This document shows positions 1 through 10,400 of a stretch of DNA of 64,000 nucleotides, one piece after another. This DNA is from Kitagawia praeruptora (lineage: Eukaryota > Streptophyta > Magnoliopsida > Apiales > Apiaceae): positions 149,766,501-149,830,500 of the forward strand of contig CM075347.1 in assembly GCA_037693485.1 (NCBI GenBank). The letters are read 5' to 3'. The position numbers and the translations under genes were made by a program. The notes under the pieces are model-generated. The model ran no database searches. It had not been told where the DNA came from and saw only the letters and a list, made by a program, of their open reading frames with translations. Each line of letters starts with the position of its first letter. Position 1 is the first letter of the stretch.

Positions 1-125
1 TATGCTGCATCTGAGGCGGTAAAGCTAATTCATAAGCTACTCTGCCCACGCGTCGCAAAATCTCAAAAGGTCCTACAAATCTCGGACTCAACTTTCCTTT
101 CTTCCCAAATCTGGTTAATCGATCC
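1..125 (-). pseudogene. Integrase C-terminal segment of G1, shifted frame
   Basis: Translation of the minus strand here gives the usual gypsy integrase C-terminal text (KGKLSPRFVGPFEILRR, then VAYELALPPQ). It is in a different frame from the preceding integrase ORF, which runs into a stop at 63-65 after its VLLKVSPWKG motif. The two frames overlap around 105-125, so a one-base indel there has split the gene. The homologous region of G2 (near 40125-40250) has the same motif order. The protein continues left of the window. Confidence 0.75.
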
Positions 126-2273
126 TTTCCATGGCGAAACTTTTAACAACACTGGATCACCTACTTCGAAATCTACTTTCTTCCTTGCTGGATCCGAATA
201 CTTTCTCTGTCTGTCTTGAGCAGCTCGCAATCTTTTCTGAATTATTTCCACTGTCTCTTTCGTCTGCTGAATCAATTCTGGTCCGACTATCTTTCGCTCA
301 CCAACTTCTTCCCAACACACAGAAGATCTACACTTCCTTCCATAGAGAGCTTCATACGGAGGCATCCCAATACTAGCATGATAGCTGTTGTTGTAAGAAA
401 ATTCCACCAAAGGTAGATGCTCGTCCCAATTGCCTTTAAAATCTATTGCACAAACTCTAAGCATGTCTTCAATTGTCTGAATCGTTCTTTTGCTCTGACC
501 ATCTGTCTGAGGATGATAAGCAGTACTCATTCTGAGTTGCGTTCCGAGATGTTCTTGAAACTGTCTCCAAAATCTTGAGTTAAAACGTGGATCTCTGTCA
601 GATACTATAGATACTGGAACTCCATGACGAGTCACAATCTCCTTCAAGTACAAATGCACCAACTTGTCTAGTGAAAATCTCTCGTTAATCGGCAAGAAAT
701 GAGCTGATTTCGTCAATCGATCAACTATAACCCAAATCGCATCATGATTAGCCTTCGATCTTGGTAGACCTACTACAAAATCCATTGCAATGTGCTCCCA
801 CTTCCACTCAGGTATCTCCAATGGTTGAATTAATCCACTTGGTCTTTGATGTTCTGCTTTCACTCTTTGGCATGTATAACAACGACTTACCCACTCTGCA
901 ATTTCTCTTTTCATGTCTGGCCACCAAAAGTTCTTCTTCAAATCTTGATACATTTTCGTGCTTCCAGGATGTAATGAAAACTTAGAACTATGGGCATCAC
1001 ACAATAACTCTTCTTTCAACTCTTTCACATCAGGAATCCATATCCTTGAGGAAAATCTTAAAATACCTTGGTTATCTTTCTGCGTACAAATTTCTTCTCC
1101 GGTCAATTCATTCAATCTCTGATTCATCACTTCCTCTTGGCATTTCCGAATTTTGTCCAATAGTACTGGTTGAAATGTCATGGTATAAACTTGCTCTGCT
1201 GGAATCTCTGTTGCACAAACTTCAATTTCTAACTTTTCAAACTCTCTAAACAATTCTTGGGTCATTGACAACGTATTCAATCTTTCCTTCCTGCTTAGCG
1301 CATCAGCTACGACATTCGCCTTTCCCGGGTGATAACTAATGGTACAATCATAATCCTTTATCAGCTCTAACCATCTTCTCTGTCTCATGTTGAGTTCCTT
1401 CTGAGTAAAAATGTATTTAAGGCTCTTATGATCCGTAAATATCTCACACTTCTCACCATAAAGATAATGTCTCCACAATTTCAATGCAAATACGATCGCC
1501 GCTAGCTCGAGGTCATGGGTAGGGTATCTCTGTTCATGAGGTTTCAGTTGCCTTGAAGCATACGCAATCACCTTTCCATGCTGCATCAACACACATCCTA
1601 AACCCTTATGCGAAGCATCAGTGTAGATTACAAACTCTCCTTTATCATCCGGTAATGCTAACACTGGAGCAGTTACCAATCTTTGCTTAAGCTCTTGAAA
1701 ATTCCTTTCACATTTATCAGTCCATTCAAACTTTTCATTCTTCCGTGTCAACTTGGTCAATGGTACCGCAATCTTAGAAAAATCCTTAACAAATCTGCGA
1801 TAATATCCTGCTAGTCCCATAAAACTTCTTACTTCTGTTGGTGTCCTTGGTCTTTCCCAATTCACAACTGCTTCAATCTTTGCTGGGTCAACTCGAATTC
1901 CTTCCTTACTCACAATATGTCCCAAAAATTGGACTTCCTTCAACCAAAACTCACACTTGGAAAACTTGGCATACAACTTCTCCTTTCTCAATATCTCCAA
2001 TGCTATTCTCAAATGCTCTGCATGATCCTCTTCTGATTTAGAGTATATCAAAATATCGTCGATGAAGACTATCACAAACTTATCCAAAAATTTCTTAAAC
2101 ACTCGGTTCATCAAATCCATAAATGCTGCTGGTGCGTTCGTCAATCCAAAAGCCATAACCAAAAATTCATAGTGACCATACCTTGTTCGAAAAGCAGTCT
2201 TCGGTATATCCTCTGGTTTGATTTTCAGCTGGTGATATCCTGACCTTAGATCTATCTTCGAAAAACATGTCGC
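63..2273 (-). pseudogene. G1 pol: RT (C-part), RNase H and integrase
   Basis: This is the downstream half of the G1 polyprotein, in frame with gag-pro across the stop at 2274-2276. The RT active-site box reads FIDDILIYS. RNase H follows with YTDAS near its start and the DHKSLKYIF block. The integrase has an HHCC zinc module (HPGSTKMY, then CYTCQ) and the core motifs AMDFVVGLP and SDRDPRF. The third catalytic position, normally glutamate in TDGQSE, is lysine here (TDGQSK, codon at 489-491), so DDE chemistry should be lost. The function was reverse transcription and integration of element cDNA. The frame ends in a premature stop at 63 after a frameshift. Confidence 0.9.
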
Positions 2274-4427
2274 TCATTTCAACTGGTCAAACAAATCATC
2301 GATCCTTGGTAATGGGTATCTATTCTTGATAGTCAACTTATTCAACTCTCGATAGTCGATACAAAGTCTCATACTTCCATCTTTCTTCTTTACGAACAAT
2401 ACTGGCGCTCCCCAGGGTGATACACTTGGTCTTATAACTCCTTTATTCAATAAATCCTGAAGCTGACTGGCGAGTTCCTTCATTTCAGACGGTGCCATTC
2501 TATATGGAGCCTTGGAAATAGGTTCTGTTCCTGGTGCTAAGTCAATCGCGAACTCAATCTGACGATCTGGAGGTAATCCGGGTAGTTCTTCGGGAAACAC
2601 ATCGGGAAACTCATTGACTACGGGAATATCCTCTAATTCCACTCCTTCTCGACTCTTATCTATCACATAAGCAAGATAAGCCTCACATCCTTTCCTTAAC
2701 AATCTCTTGGTTTGCATCATGGTAAGAAACGTACTAGTCTGCCTACGCCCCTTAAAGATAACTCTATCGCCTTCTGGAGACCTCAATGACACTCTCTTAC
2801 TCTTACAATCGATATGCGCATCATACTCGGCAAGCCAATCCATTCCTAAAATAATATCAAAATCTCCTAATTGAAAAGGTATCAAGGTGACGGGAAAAAG
2901 ATAACCTGAAATCTCTACTGCACAAGGTGAACATACCCTATTTACTGGTATCTGATCCTGATTAGCTAACACAATATTCAAAGTTTCTCTTAACATACGA
3001 GTATCACACTTCAACTTATTCACAAAATCTTTAGCAACAAACGATCTAGTAGCACCCGAATCAATTAACACTTTAGCACTAATGGCGTTCACAAAAAGCG
3101 TACCTGCCACCACATCCGAACTTCTCACTGCATCGTTCATGTTCATGTTGAAGGTCCGGGCACGAATTGGATAGGCTGAAGCTTGACAACTTGGAGCTTG
3201 AAGAGCTGGAACTTGCTGAAGTACAGGTGGATTTAGAATCTGAGTTGGAATATGAGATGTTGCCACTTGGTTCATTGGGGTAGAGGTAGTCAATCTCATC
3301 AAGTTGTTGTTTGGAACAGGCGATCTGCACTTCCTAGCCATGTGTCCTACCTTCCCACACTTGTAACAAGTCACACTCGATTTCGAATTCCTGCACTCAT
3401 TAGCATAATGACCTTTCTGATTACACTTGAAACAAACAATATCTGCATTCACACACGCTCCGGTATGCCTCTTAGAACAATTCTTGCACTCTGGTATTGA
3501 GGGTCGGGGAAATCTTGGTTGATTGGGGTTCTGAGGAAGGGTTTCTGAATTCCTGTTTCTGGGCACATTCCTTTTAAAATTTCTTCCCTGGTTCTGAAAT
3601 CCGGGCTTTCTATCCATCTGATTAGTTGACTTTCCTTGATCCTGATTCCTTTCGATTGCTTCCACTTTCCTCTTTAAATTGCCCCTTTCCTTCTGATTCT
3701 GATCACTCTCACCTTCTATTATCATAGCCTTCTGAACCACTTCTGCATACGAGTTGATCTCAAAAGCTGCAACTCTGCTCCTTAACCATGGCTTCAATCC
3801 CTGTTGAAACCTCTTCGCTCTCTTTTCATCCGTATCCACATAATCTCCTACAAACCTTGCTAATTCTGTAAACTTCTTCTCATACTCATCAACACTCATA
3901 TTTTCTTGCTTAAGATTAAAGAACTTTAACTCCATCTGATTCTGCATATACCTAGGAAAATACTTCTCCAGAAAAATCCTTTTAAACCTATCCCACTGAA
4001 TCACTTCTACTGCTTCCAATGCCTTAGCCGACTCCCACCAATAATTAGATTCACCTTTAAGAAAATAACTAGCAAATTCTACCTTCTGCTCATCACTAAC
4101 CTTCACCAATGCAAAGGCCTTCTCCATTTCCTTAAGCCATATCTGGGCTTCAACTGGATCTTTTGTTCGTTGAAAATCTGGGGGTTTCACAGCCTGAAAA
4201 GATTTAAAAGTTACCACAAGTTGGGCTGGTTGTTGCTGTCCTTGTTGCTGTTGCAATTGTTGATGTTGTTGCTGAAGTAGCTGCTGCTGCTGAGCCAAAG
4301 TAGTCGTCTGCTGTTGCAAAAGTCCCAAAAGCTGGGCCATATCCATATTATCTCGATTATCTTCTCTATTCTGATCGTCTTGATCCCTATTCTGATTAGC
4401 TCTAGAATTGCTCCTTCTTGGAGGCAT
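2274..4427 (-). CDS. G1 gag-protease-RT N-terminal polyprotein
   Basis: A 717-residue ORF starting at an ATG at 4427 (MPPRRSNSRA). A Gln-rich stretch covers residues 38-67. The retrotransposon gag domain covers about 75-235. Two CCHC zinc knuckles follow, CFKCNQKGHYANEC (332-345) and CYKCGKVGHMARKC (354-367), preceded by a Cys/His-rich CKNC segment. An aspartic protease with the DSGA catalytic motif lies at 456-459. RT begins near residue 607 and includes CIDYRELNK and RYPLPRIDDL. It stops at a TGA immediately after FDQLK, and the same frame continues with RT text, so this is one mutated codon rather than a natural gag end. Gag packages element RNA and the protease cleaves the polyprotein. 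Confidence 0.93.
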   Translation of the reverse strand: MPPRRSNSRANQNRDQDDQNREDNRDNMDMAQLLGLLQQQTTTLAQQQQLLQQQHQQLQQQQGQQQPAQLVVTFKSFQAVKPPDFQRTKDPVEAQIWLKEMEKAFALVKVSDEQKVEFASYFLKGESNYWWESAKALEAVEVIQWDRFKRIFLEKYFPRYMQNQMELKFFNLKQENMSVDEYEKKFTELARFVGDYVDTDEKRAKRFQQGLKPWLRSRVAAFEINSYAEVVQKAMIIEGESDQNQKERGNLKRKVEAIERNQDQGKSTNQMDRKPGFQNQGRNFKRNVPRNRNSETLPQNPNQPRFPRPSIPECKNCSKRHTGACVNADIVCFKCNQKGHYANECRNSKSSVTCYKCGKVGHMARKCRSPVPNNNLMRLTTSTPMNQVATSHIPTQILNPPVLQQVPALQAPSCQASAYPIRARTFNMNMNDAVRSSDVVAGTLFVNAISAKVLIDSGATRSFVAKDFVNKLKCDTRMLRETLNIVLANQDQIPVNRVCSPCAVEISGYLFPVTLIPFQLGDFDIILGMDWLAEYDAHIDCKSKRVSLRSPEGDRVIFKGRRQTSTFLTMMQTKRLLRKGCEAYLAYVIDKSREGVELEDIPVVNEFPDVFPEELPGLPPDRQIEFAIDLAPGTEPISKAPYRMAPSEMKELASQLQDLLNKGVIRPSVSPWGAPVLFVKKKDGSMRLCIDYRELNKLTIKNRYPLPRIDDLFDQLK

Positions 4428-4755
4428 CTTTCTGAATATTAAACAAGCATCTATTTATCCACAAACATACATCTAACCGCAACATGGCACAATATGGTCT
4501 AACAGTTCTAATATGACATGGTACAACCTAAAATTTAAACAATCTCACGCGCCCAAATAATACGAAAAAGGGAAACGATAATAATAATAACGATAACGGT
4601 ACCGATGACATCCATCGATAACCCAAATCCAACAGTTCAAAGTACCAACCAACATAAAGTACGAAAACCGAAACTGAAAGTACGATAAAGTCTAACATAA
4701 GTCTGATAATCATATGGCTATATATAAGCCATCGCATAAAACTCGAAGCATAAAA
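4428..4755 (-). other. G1 spacer between small ORF and gag
   Basis: AT-rich sequence with short imperfect ATAA/CGATAA runs. I see no coding homology or RNA gene. It separates the upstream small ORF from the gag start. Confidence 0.6.
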
Positions 4756-5028
4756 CTAGTTATCCATCAAATGGCTGATCACACGCTGAAGCTCGTCCAC
4801 CATCATCTGCACCATCGTATAACTCTCCCAATCTCGATGAGGTACCATAGCGCGAAGCCTCTCGTTAGCCATCTCGATGAGTGACTGAAGCCTGGATGCA
4901 AGAGTCGGGACGTGATCCTCGGGTATATCCTCATCATCATTATACAATGCATCAACTCTCCTCTGAAGCTGAGCGTTCTCACCATAAAGATGATCACACT
5001 CCCTAAGCAACTCCTGATAGACGGGCAA
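4756..5028 (-). CDS. Small acidic, probably coiled-coil ORF upstream of gag in G1
   Basis: An open frame of about 90 residues (PVYQELLREC, then ALYNDDEDIPEDH, ending SHLMDN). It stays open upstream to about 5093 through a Pro/Ala-rich segment. It lies between the primer-binding site and gag. Leucines in QLQRRVDALY and SRLQSLIEMANERL are spaced as in a coiled coil. No ATG starts the conserved part; the nearest apparent start is TTG. A pyrimidine/AG-like boundary (TTGGCAG) precedes it near 5090, so it could be a spliced exon or a relic. I do not recognise a function. Confidence 0.45.
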   Translation of the reverse strand: MPVYQELLRECDHLYGENAQLQRRVDALYNDDEDIPEDHVPTLASRLQSLIEMANERLRAMVPHRDWESYTMVQMMVDELQRVISHLMDN

Positions 5029-5094
5029 AGGTACAGTATCTGCTATCTCGGCCGGAGGTGGAGCTGAAGGTCCTGGTGCCCTCTGTCGCTGCCA

Positions 5095-5130
5095 ATAATA
5101 ATATAATATATATATATATATATATATATA
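5095..5130. repeat. (TA)n microsatellite
   Basis: About 30 bases of nearly pure TA dinucleotide inside the G1 leader, just upstream of the small ORF. Confidence 0.95.
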
Positions 5131-5313
5131 AGCGTCAGATAAAACTTAGAAGCATACTACTTAAACACTCTCGATAATAGGGGTCAATCAATCCTATTCT
5201 TTTAGAAATATCATACTATTTATATTCTAAGTGAGTTTCTATTTTAATCCTAAGTGATTATTGAAAATGTGATCTATCTTGTTACCTAAACCTATATTGT
5301 TCAGTGACTCAAA

Positions 5314-5331
5314 CCTGTGGCTCTGATACCA
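5314..5331 (-). other. G1 primer-binding site (initiator-Met tRNA)
   Basis: The minus strand reads TGGTATCAGAGCCACAGG. It begins with the standard plant initiator-Met tRNA 3'-end complement and lies four bases from the LTR edge at 5336. Confidence 0.92.
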
Positions 5332-5335
5332 AACC

Positions 5336-8300
5336 TGTGACGGCCCCAAATCCCTTAATCAAAATTAACTAGATAATGGTAAAGCATGCATATTAATTAT
5401 TTAGACATTACCAATCCCACGCCTAGATCGCCAACAGGTAAGAGTTTGAAACAATATAACTACCAATTCAAAACCAATTATTTATTACAGACCACAAATT
5501 ATTCTAAGTTCAAAAGATTATAGACTAAGTCAAAAGTCTAGCAAAACAAGATCCATCAGATCGCCACTCCCTTCTACCTGGAACTGCCTCCTATAGGCTA
5601 CATCTGAACCACCACAATTCTTACGCGCAGTCTCAAGAGTCCTTACCATCTTCGAGTTTCACTGAAAGGTTAAGGAAAATAATATCATTGAGCCAATTGC
5701 TCAGCAAGTGCATAAACAACAATATAAGACTGGCAAAATAATTCAACTGTAAAGCAAGATATAAAAAAAATCTGCAAATGAACTGTATCAACTGAATCAA
5801 TATCAAAATAAATGAGAAGGAATTGGAATATCTGATAAGACGCTACGAGCAACGCTGGGTGATCAGCCCACGACAGAGCTCCGAACCCGCATATCCAATA
5901 CGGTGTTCATCAAATATAAGGGGATCCCAGGCACATATTGGCCTATAATAGTAACATGATTTGGACCGGCGCCTCGGTCAAAGTAACATTCCATCCAATT
6001 CCATTTAGGTCAAACAATGTTTATCAATTTCAATTCATCTCAAAGAAACAAGATTCTCAATGTTATATCAAGTTGCTAATAAGCATGAATAGGATTCTCG
6101 GATTTCAAATGAATGATTTTCAGATTTTCGAATAAATGACAAGGCAAAGTGAAGAAAGTCAATCATTCTAAATTCTTAGGAGTTGGGATTCTGTTTAGTA
6201 TAACTTGGTTAAGTCAAGAAAGATTAATTCAAGAAAAGTTAATCACGAAAGGTTAATCAAGAATCAACAATTGTTTTTAGTTAGAAACGAGTTCAAGTAC
6301 AAGAAGATATTTAAGTAATTGGTTCGAGGATTCAAGAATTCGATAAGGTTATGAAAAGGTTTTCCAAGAAATATGATTATCGATTAGCAAGTCAAGTCAA
6401 GTTCAAGGGGTATGAAATCAATCACAAGGTATATGACAATATTAAGGTCGGAAAGAATAAGGTATTAATTTGTGACAACTTAACAATTCGATATCTCATG
6501 GCATTCAATATATGGTATCAACAAGGTAAGATAGTACACTTGCCTTAAATCACGAGTTCAAACTAGATAGCGTCCTCCTCAATCGGCTCCTTGCCAGGCC
6601 TCCTACTCGGACCTATAATAATAATAATAATCAATATCTTATTTTCCCCTCTTTTGTTTACATATCACAAAGCAATCCTAATAATGCTAACGCCCCATCG
6701 ATATAACCATGTTATACACATACATATATACATGTAAACACATAAGTCATGTAAGTCACTTAGCACGTAATTCACTTAACATACAATGTAGTATGGTATA
6801 GTACTATAATGATTCTACGACTTAACATTGGAGATGTGCCTTTAGGGTTTTGGAAATCACTTATTATATTTTTAGAAATTTCGGCGGCATCTCCTTTGTA
6901 TAGTCGTCAAACCATACCGAATATAATCGGTCTCAATCAATCACAAAACAACACAATGCACTTCCAATGACTACAACACCATCATCAATCGACTACTACA
7001 ATCACCAAGCAATCCTAGGCTATCCTACTATCTCACGACGACTCACTAAGCAATTCATAACTCAAATTCACATAGCAATTCAATCATGCAACCAATTAAT
7101 TCATGTAACAATTTAATCAATTAGCACTTAAACAATTCAAGCAAGCAACTCACAATAATCCACACAACTCCCACAATCTCTCTTCTCTTCCTCCCTCTCT
7201 CGGCCTCTCGGCCTCTCTCTCTCTCTCTCCTCTCTCTCTCGGCTTCTCCCTCTCTCCCTCTCTCTTTCTCCCTCTCGGTCTCTCTCCCTCCTCCATCAAT
7301 CTCTCTCGGCCTCTCCCTCTTCTTCACCAACAATCACACACAAAACCCTCACAATGACATACACCATTACTTACATGCATATCAATTCACAAAACCATAA
7401 TCTCACATACCCACCAATGCTACTTATAAATTTTACAATCAAAATCAATTTATAAACTTAACCCATCAAAGTTCATAACATTAAATCATCAAAATCACTA
7501 ACCTTCTTCATTTGACACCTACTAACAATCATCAACTAACAAAACAAGCATACCCACAACTTGAAATCATATAAAAACTCAAACCCATCATCAAAATCAA
7601 CATAAAAAGTTATAAAAACTCACATGCATCCATATTACACTTAGCAATTATACAAAATCATCAAATAAGCACATGCATGTAATCCTTGGCCCTCTCTATG
7701 ATCATGGCCGAAGGTTAGGGTTCTCCGGAGAGCCCAAAATTCGTGGGTCTCTACCATGGAGTAACACCCAATCATCAACACCCACAAACTTACCTTGATT
7801 CTTTGATTTTCGAAAAACCCTAAATTGGAAAAGTTAAGAAATTGAAATTTAAAACCTTGGGTTTGTAGAGGATGACAAGAGGAGTGTTTTTATGTATAAT
7901 AGTGTGGGGTTTGAATGGAGGAATTACCTTGGATTAAGCTTGAGAATCAATGGAGGTTTAGAGAATTTGAGAGAAAAGATGAAGACAGTGTGGGGGGGGT
8001 GTTGTGTCTCGGCCGAATGAAAAAAATAAGGGGGAGGGGAGGGTTTTGTCCAAGCCTACTCACACACATATGTATTTTAATTACATTTTATTGATACATC
8101 TTTTAATTAAATAAAAGACTTGTAAAAATAATTCTATTTACAAGATATTTTGGATCCAAAAATAATTTATTGACACATAAAATTAAAATATGGAATTCTC
8201 TTCCTCAATATATTTTTAAAACATTTTTAAAATCATTTTATGAAAAGATTTGAATTTTACAAGTTTTAATATTTTAAAAAGGAAAATAATTGGAAAAATC

Positions 8301-8627
8301 CTTGTAAAATATTTAAATGCGAAAATAAATTAAACTTTTATTTTTAAAAAGTCTTTAAATACATAAAGATAATAAAACAAGAAATTTCATGATTTTTACT
8401 AACTCCAAGAATTTTATAAAAATGTTTAAGCGCAAATAAAATCATGTTTTAACATTTAAAAGCTATACAGGATTTTAATAAAATTTCACGTCAACACATC
8501 TAGCAATTAGACACGTAACACATATTCACAATCATACAAACATGTAATGACTCATCAATTAAGCACATAATGATATTTTAATGCCAAATAATATTATTTA
8601 TAGAGTACGAAATTCCCAGATATTACA
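5336..8627 (-). repeat. G1 5' LTR
   Basis: Plus-strand termini are TGTGACGGCCCC on the left and AGATATTACA on the right, giving TG...CA ends, length 3,292 bp. The left edge is fixed by the adjacent primer-binding site. The right edge is chosen by the terminal motif, because the partner LTR is outside the window. The left terminus resembles that of the G2 LTRs (TGTGACGCCCCC). The LTR is non-coding; it contains a CT-rich microsatellite and very AT-rich sequence at its right third. Confidence 0.75.
7170..7335. repeat. CT/GA-rich low-complexity tract in G1 LTR
   Basis: Runs of CTCTCT interrupted by CGGC and CCCTC. Arg/Glu-rich translations of the minus strand here are low-complexity artefacts. 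Confidence 0.9.
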
Positions 8628-10043
8628 CAATATGCCCAGCAACTAATCCTTACCAATCCTGCTGACAAATGGCTTGCTGTTTGCTGTGCTGAACCAACTC
8701 TCTAAGCAATACTTCCAAAGTATCCTTCTTTAGTCTAGTTCGACTCACCCAAAACTTTAAGCCAAACTTGTACAGCAAGTATTCAATACAAATTGAACAA
8801 TACAATCCAAAATAAGATGTTCGAGTATTACAACTCAAGCTATAAACTCTCTTATATAATATAAGTGTATATAACAATAAAGCTCAAAGTTTATAAGAAT
8901 GGTGTTTGAGAGAGATGATAGGAACGTGTATAAGCAAGTCTCAAACTTGTAGTTGTGTTTTTCTTGGTTGCTTACAAGAAAGGTTGTAAGTGAATATATA
9001 TGAAAAACAAACAAACGGCTAGTTGAAGATTTGATATATCAAAAAGATTTGATTACATAAAACATTCTCCAACAGCTATATTAGTTAGAGGTTTTGAATA
9101 TAAAACGTTTGAAATGATTTTAATCTCCAATAAACTCATTTTGATATATATACGATAGTATATATATGATAAAATCAATTTCCAACAGCTATAAAAAGAT
9201 ATGAACGAATCTGGGCTGTTATGGAATGTTTAGATAAGAAAAAGATTGAGTAAAATCTGTTTTGAAAGGATAAGGAAAGATAAATCACAATCCCACTAAA
9301 TAAAGAACAGATTTTCGAAAAAGATTTGAGCTCTATTAATTATATATACTATATATTATATAATAGAGTCCTTACATATTTAATCCTAGCCAATCTCTGA
9401 TCTTTAAGCAATCTTCAAGAAATCTTCGAAATCAAACTTGACTAAGAACAGCTTCTGGAAAGTCCAAGTCAGCTTGCTGTTTTGGTTCTGGCGAGTTCTT
9501 TTCAGCTTGCTGTTTTGGTTCTGGCTTGCTGTTTTGGTTCTGGTGAGCTGAACAGATAGATAGCTTTAAATCTTTGCCTTTCCATAACATCAACCAAGTT
9601 ACCTGAGAGTATACTTATACATAGCAAACACATATATATGCATATGATACATCAAGTGATTCAATCATATAATGGTAAGCTAAATATAGTAAAACTAGTA
9701 CAAGATAAGCAATCAGCTTGCTGTATATAACATCAAAATCCACTAGGGTAACATATATCAGAAATTATACTAATGTGTTGATTCTTTGTATTTGAGATAA
9801 ATATCATTCATTTAGTATCTCAGAAATATTTCCGAAATTAATTCCGATAAATATTTACTCGAATATTTCTCGATAAAAACCCGATCGATAAAGTTTCATA
9901 TGTTATCATTATCGATGAATCTGAGTTTTTAGAGAAACAATTATCCCGAAAGATGTATAATTCGTGAGATGACTATAAATAATGATAAATTTTCTCACAA
10001 GAATATATAAATATTGATAATATTGATATATAAATATAAACCA
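8628..10043. other. Unassigned AT-rich region between G1 and the S1 RNase H
   Basis: No coding region recognised. It should contain the S1 3' untranslated region, polypurine tract and 3' LTR. However, I find no purine tract of the type seen in S2 or T1 and no copy of the S1 LTR terminus TGTTAGGTCC. It holds a 20-bp direct repeat array (9471-9543) and repeated CCAACAGCTAT motifs (about 9070 and 9182). The S1 3' LTR may lie left of G1, outside the window, or may be deleted. Confidence 0.5.
9471..9543. repeat. Three direct copies of a ~20-bp motif
   Basis: CTTGCTGTTTTGGTTCTGG occurs at about 9473, 9506 and 9525. The last two are head to tail and the first is 13 bp away. Related GCTTGCTGTTT also occurs near 8671. 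Confidence 0.9.
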
Positions 10044-10400
10044 TTATTTTGGAATTTCCAACATTCCTAAATCCAAACGGAGTTTAGTGAATCGTTCGGA
10101 ATTCAATGGTTTCGTGAATATGTCTGCGAGATTGTACTCAGTTTCTATATGAGTCATTTTTATATCGCCTTTATTGACATGATCACGTAAGAAATGATGT
10201 CTCACATCTATATGTTTAGATCTTGAATGTAACACGGGATTTTTGCTAAGATCAATAGCACTCGTGTTATCGCATAAGATTGAGATTACATCAAATTTAG
10301 TATTGTAGTCGGCTAATGTTTGCTTCATCCATAATATTTGAGCACAACATTTTGTGGTCGCTATATACTCTGCTTCCGTAGTGGAGATAGATACCGAATT
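10044..10400 (-). pseudogene. S1 RNase H C-terminal part
   Basis: In frame with the upstream RT after a TAA at 10401-10403. It carries TTEAEYIA, then CDNTSAIDLSKNPVLHSRSK, HHFLRDH and ADIFTKPL, all standard copia RNase H blocks. It ends at a normal stop after LEIPK. It degrades the RNA strand of the RNA/DNA hybrid. Confidence 0.9.

Larger units (their letters stand above)
1..8627 (-). mobile_element. G1: Ty3/gypsy chromovirus-like (Tekay-type) LTR retrotransposon, left end outside window
   Basis: Read on the minus strand the order is 5' LTR (5336-8627), primer-binding site, small ORF, gag, protease, RT, RNase H, integrase. This is the Ty3/gypsy order. The 3' end of pol, the polypurine tract and the 3' LTR lie left of base 1, so no target duplication can be tested; the five bases after the LTR are CAATA. 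The polyprotein carries at least one in-frame stop (2274-2276), a frameshift near 105-125 and a changed integrase residue, so this copy is not autonomous. The Tekay assignment rests on gag/pol style and LTR termini and is an inference. Confidence 0.88.

Noticed and set aside
7121..7333. Arg/Glu-rich 70-codon ORF
   Set aside because: Translation of a CT-rich microsatellite in the G1 LTR.
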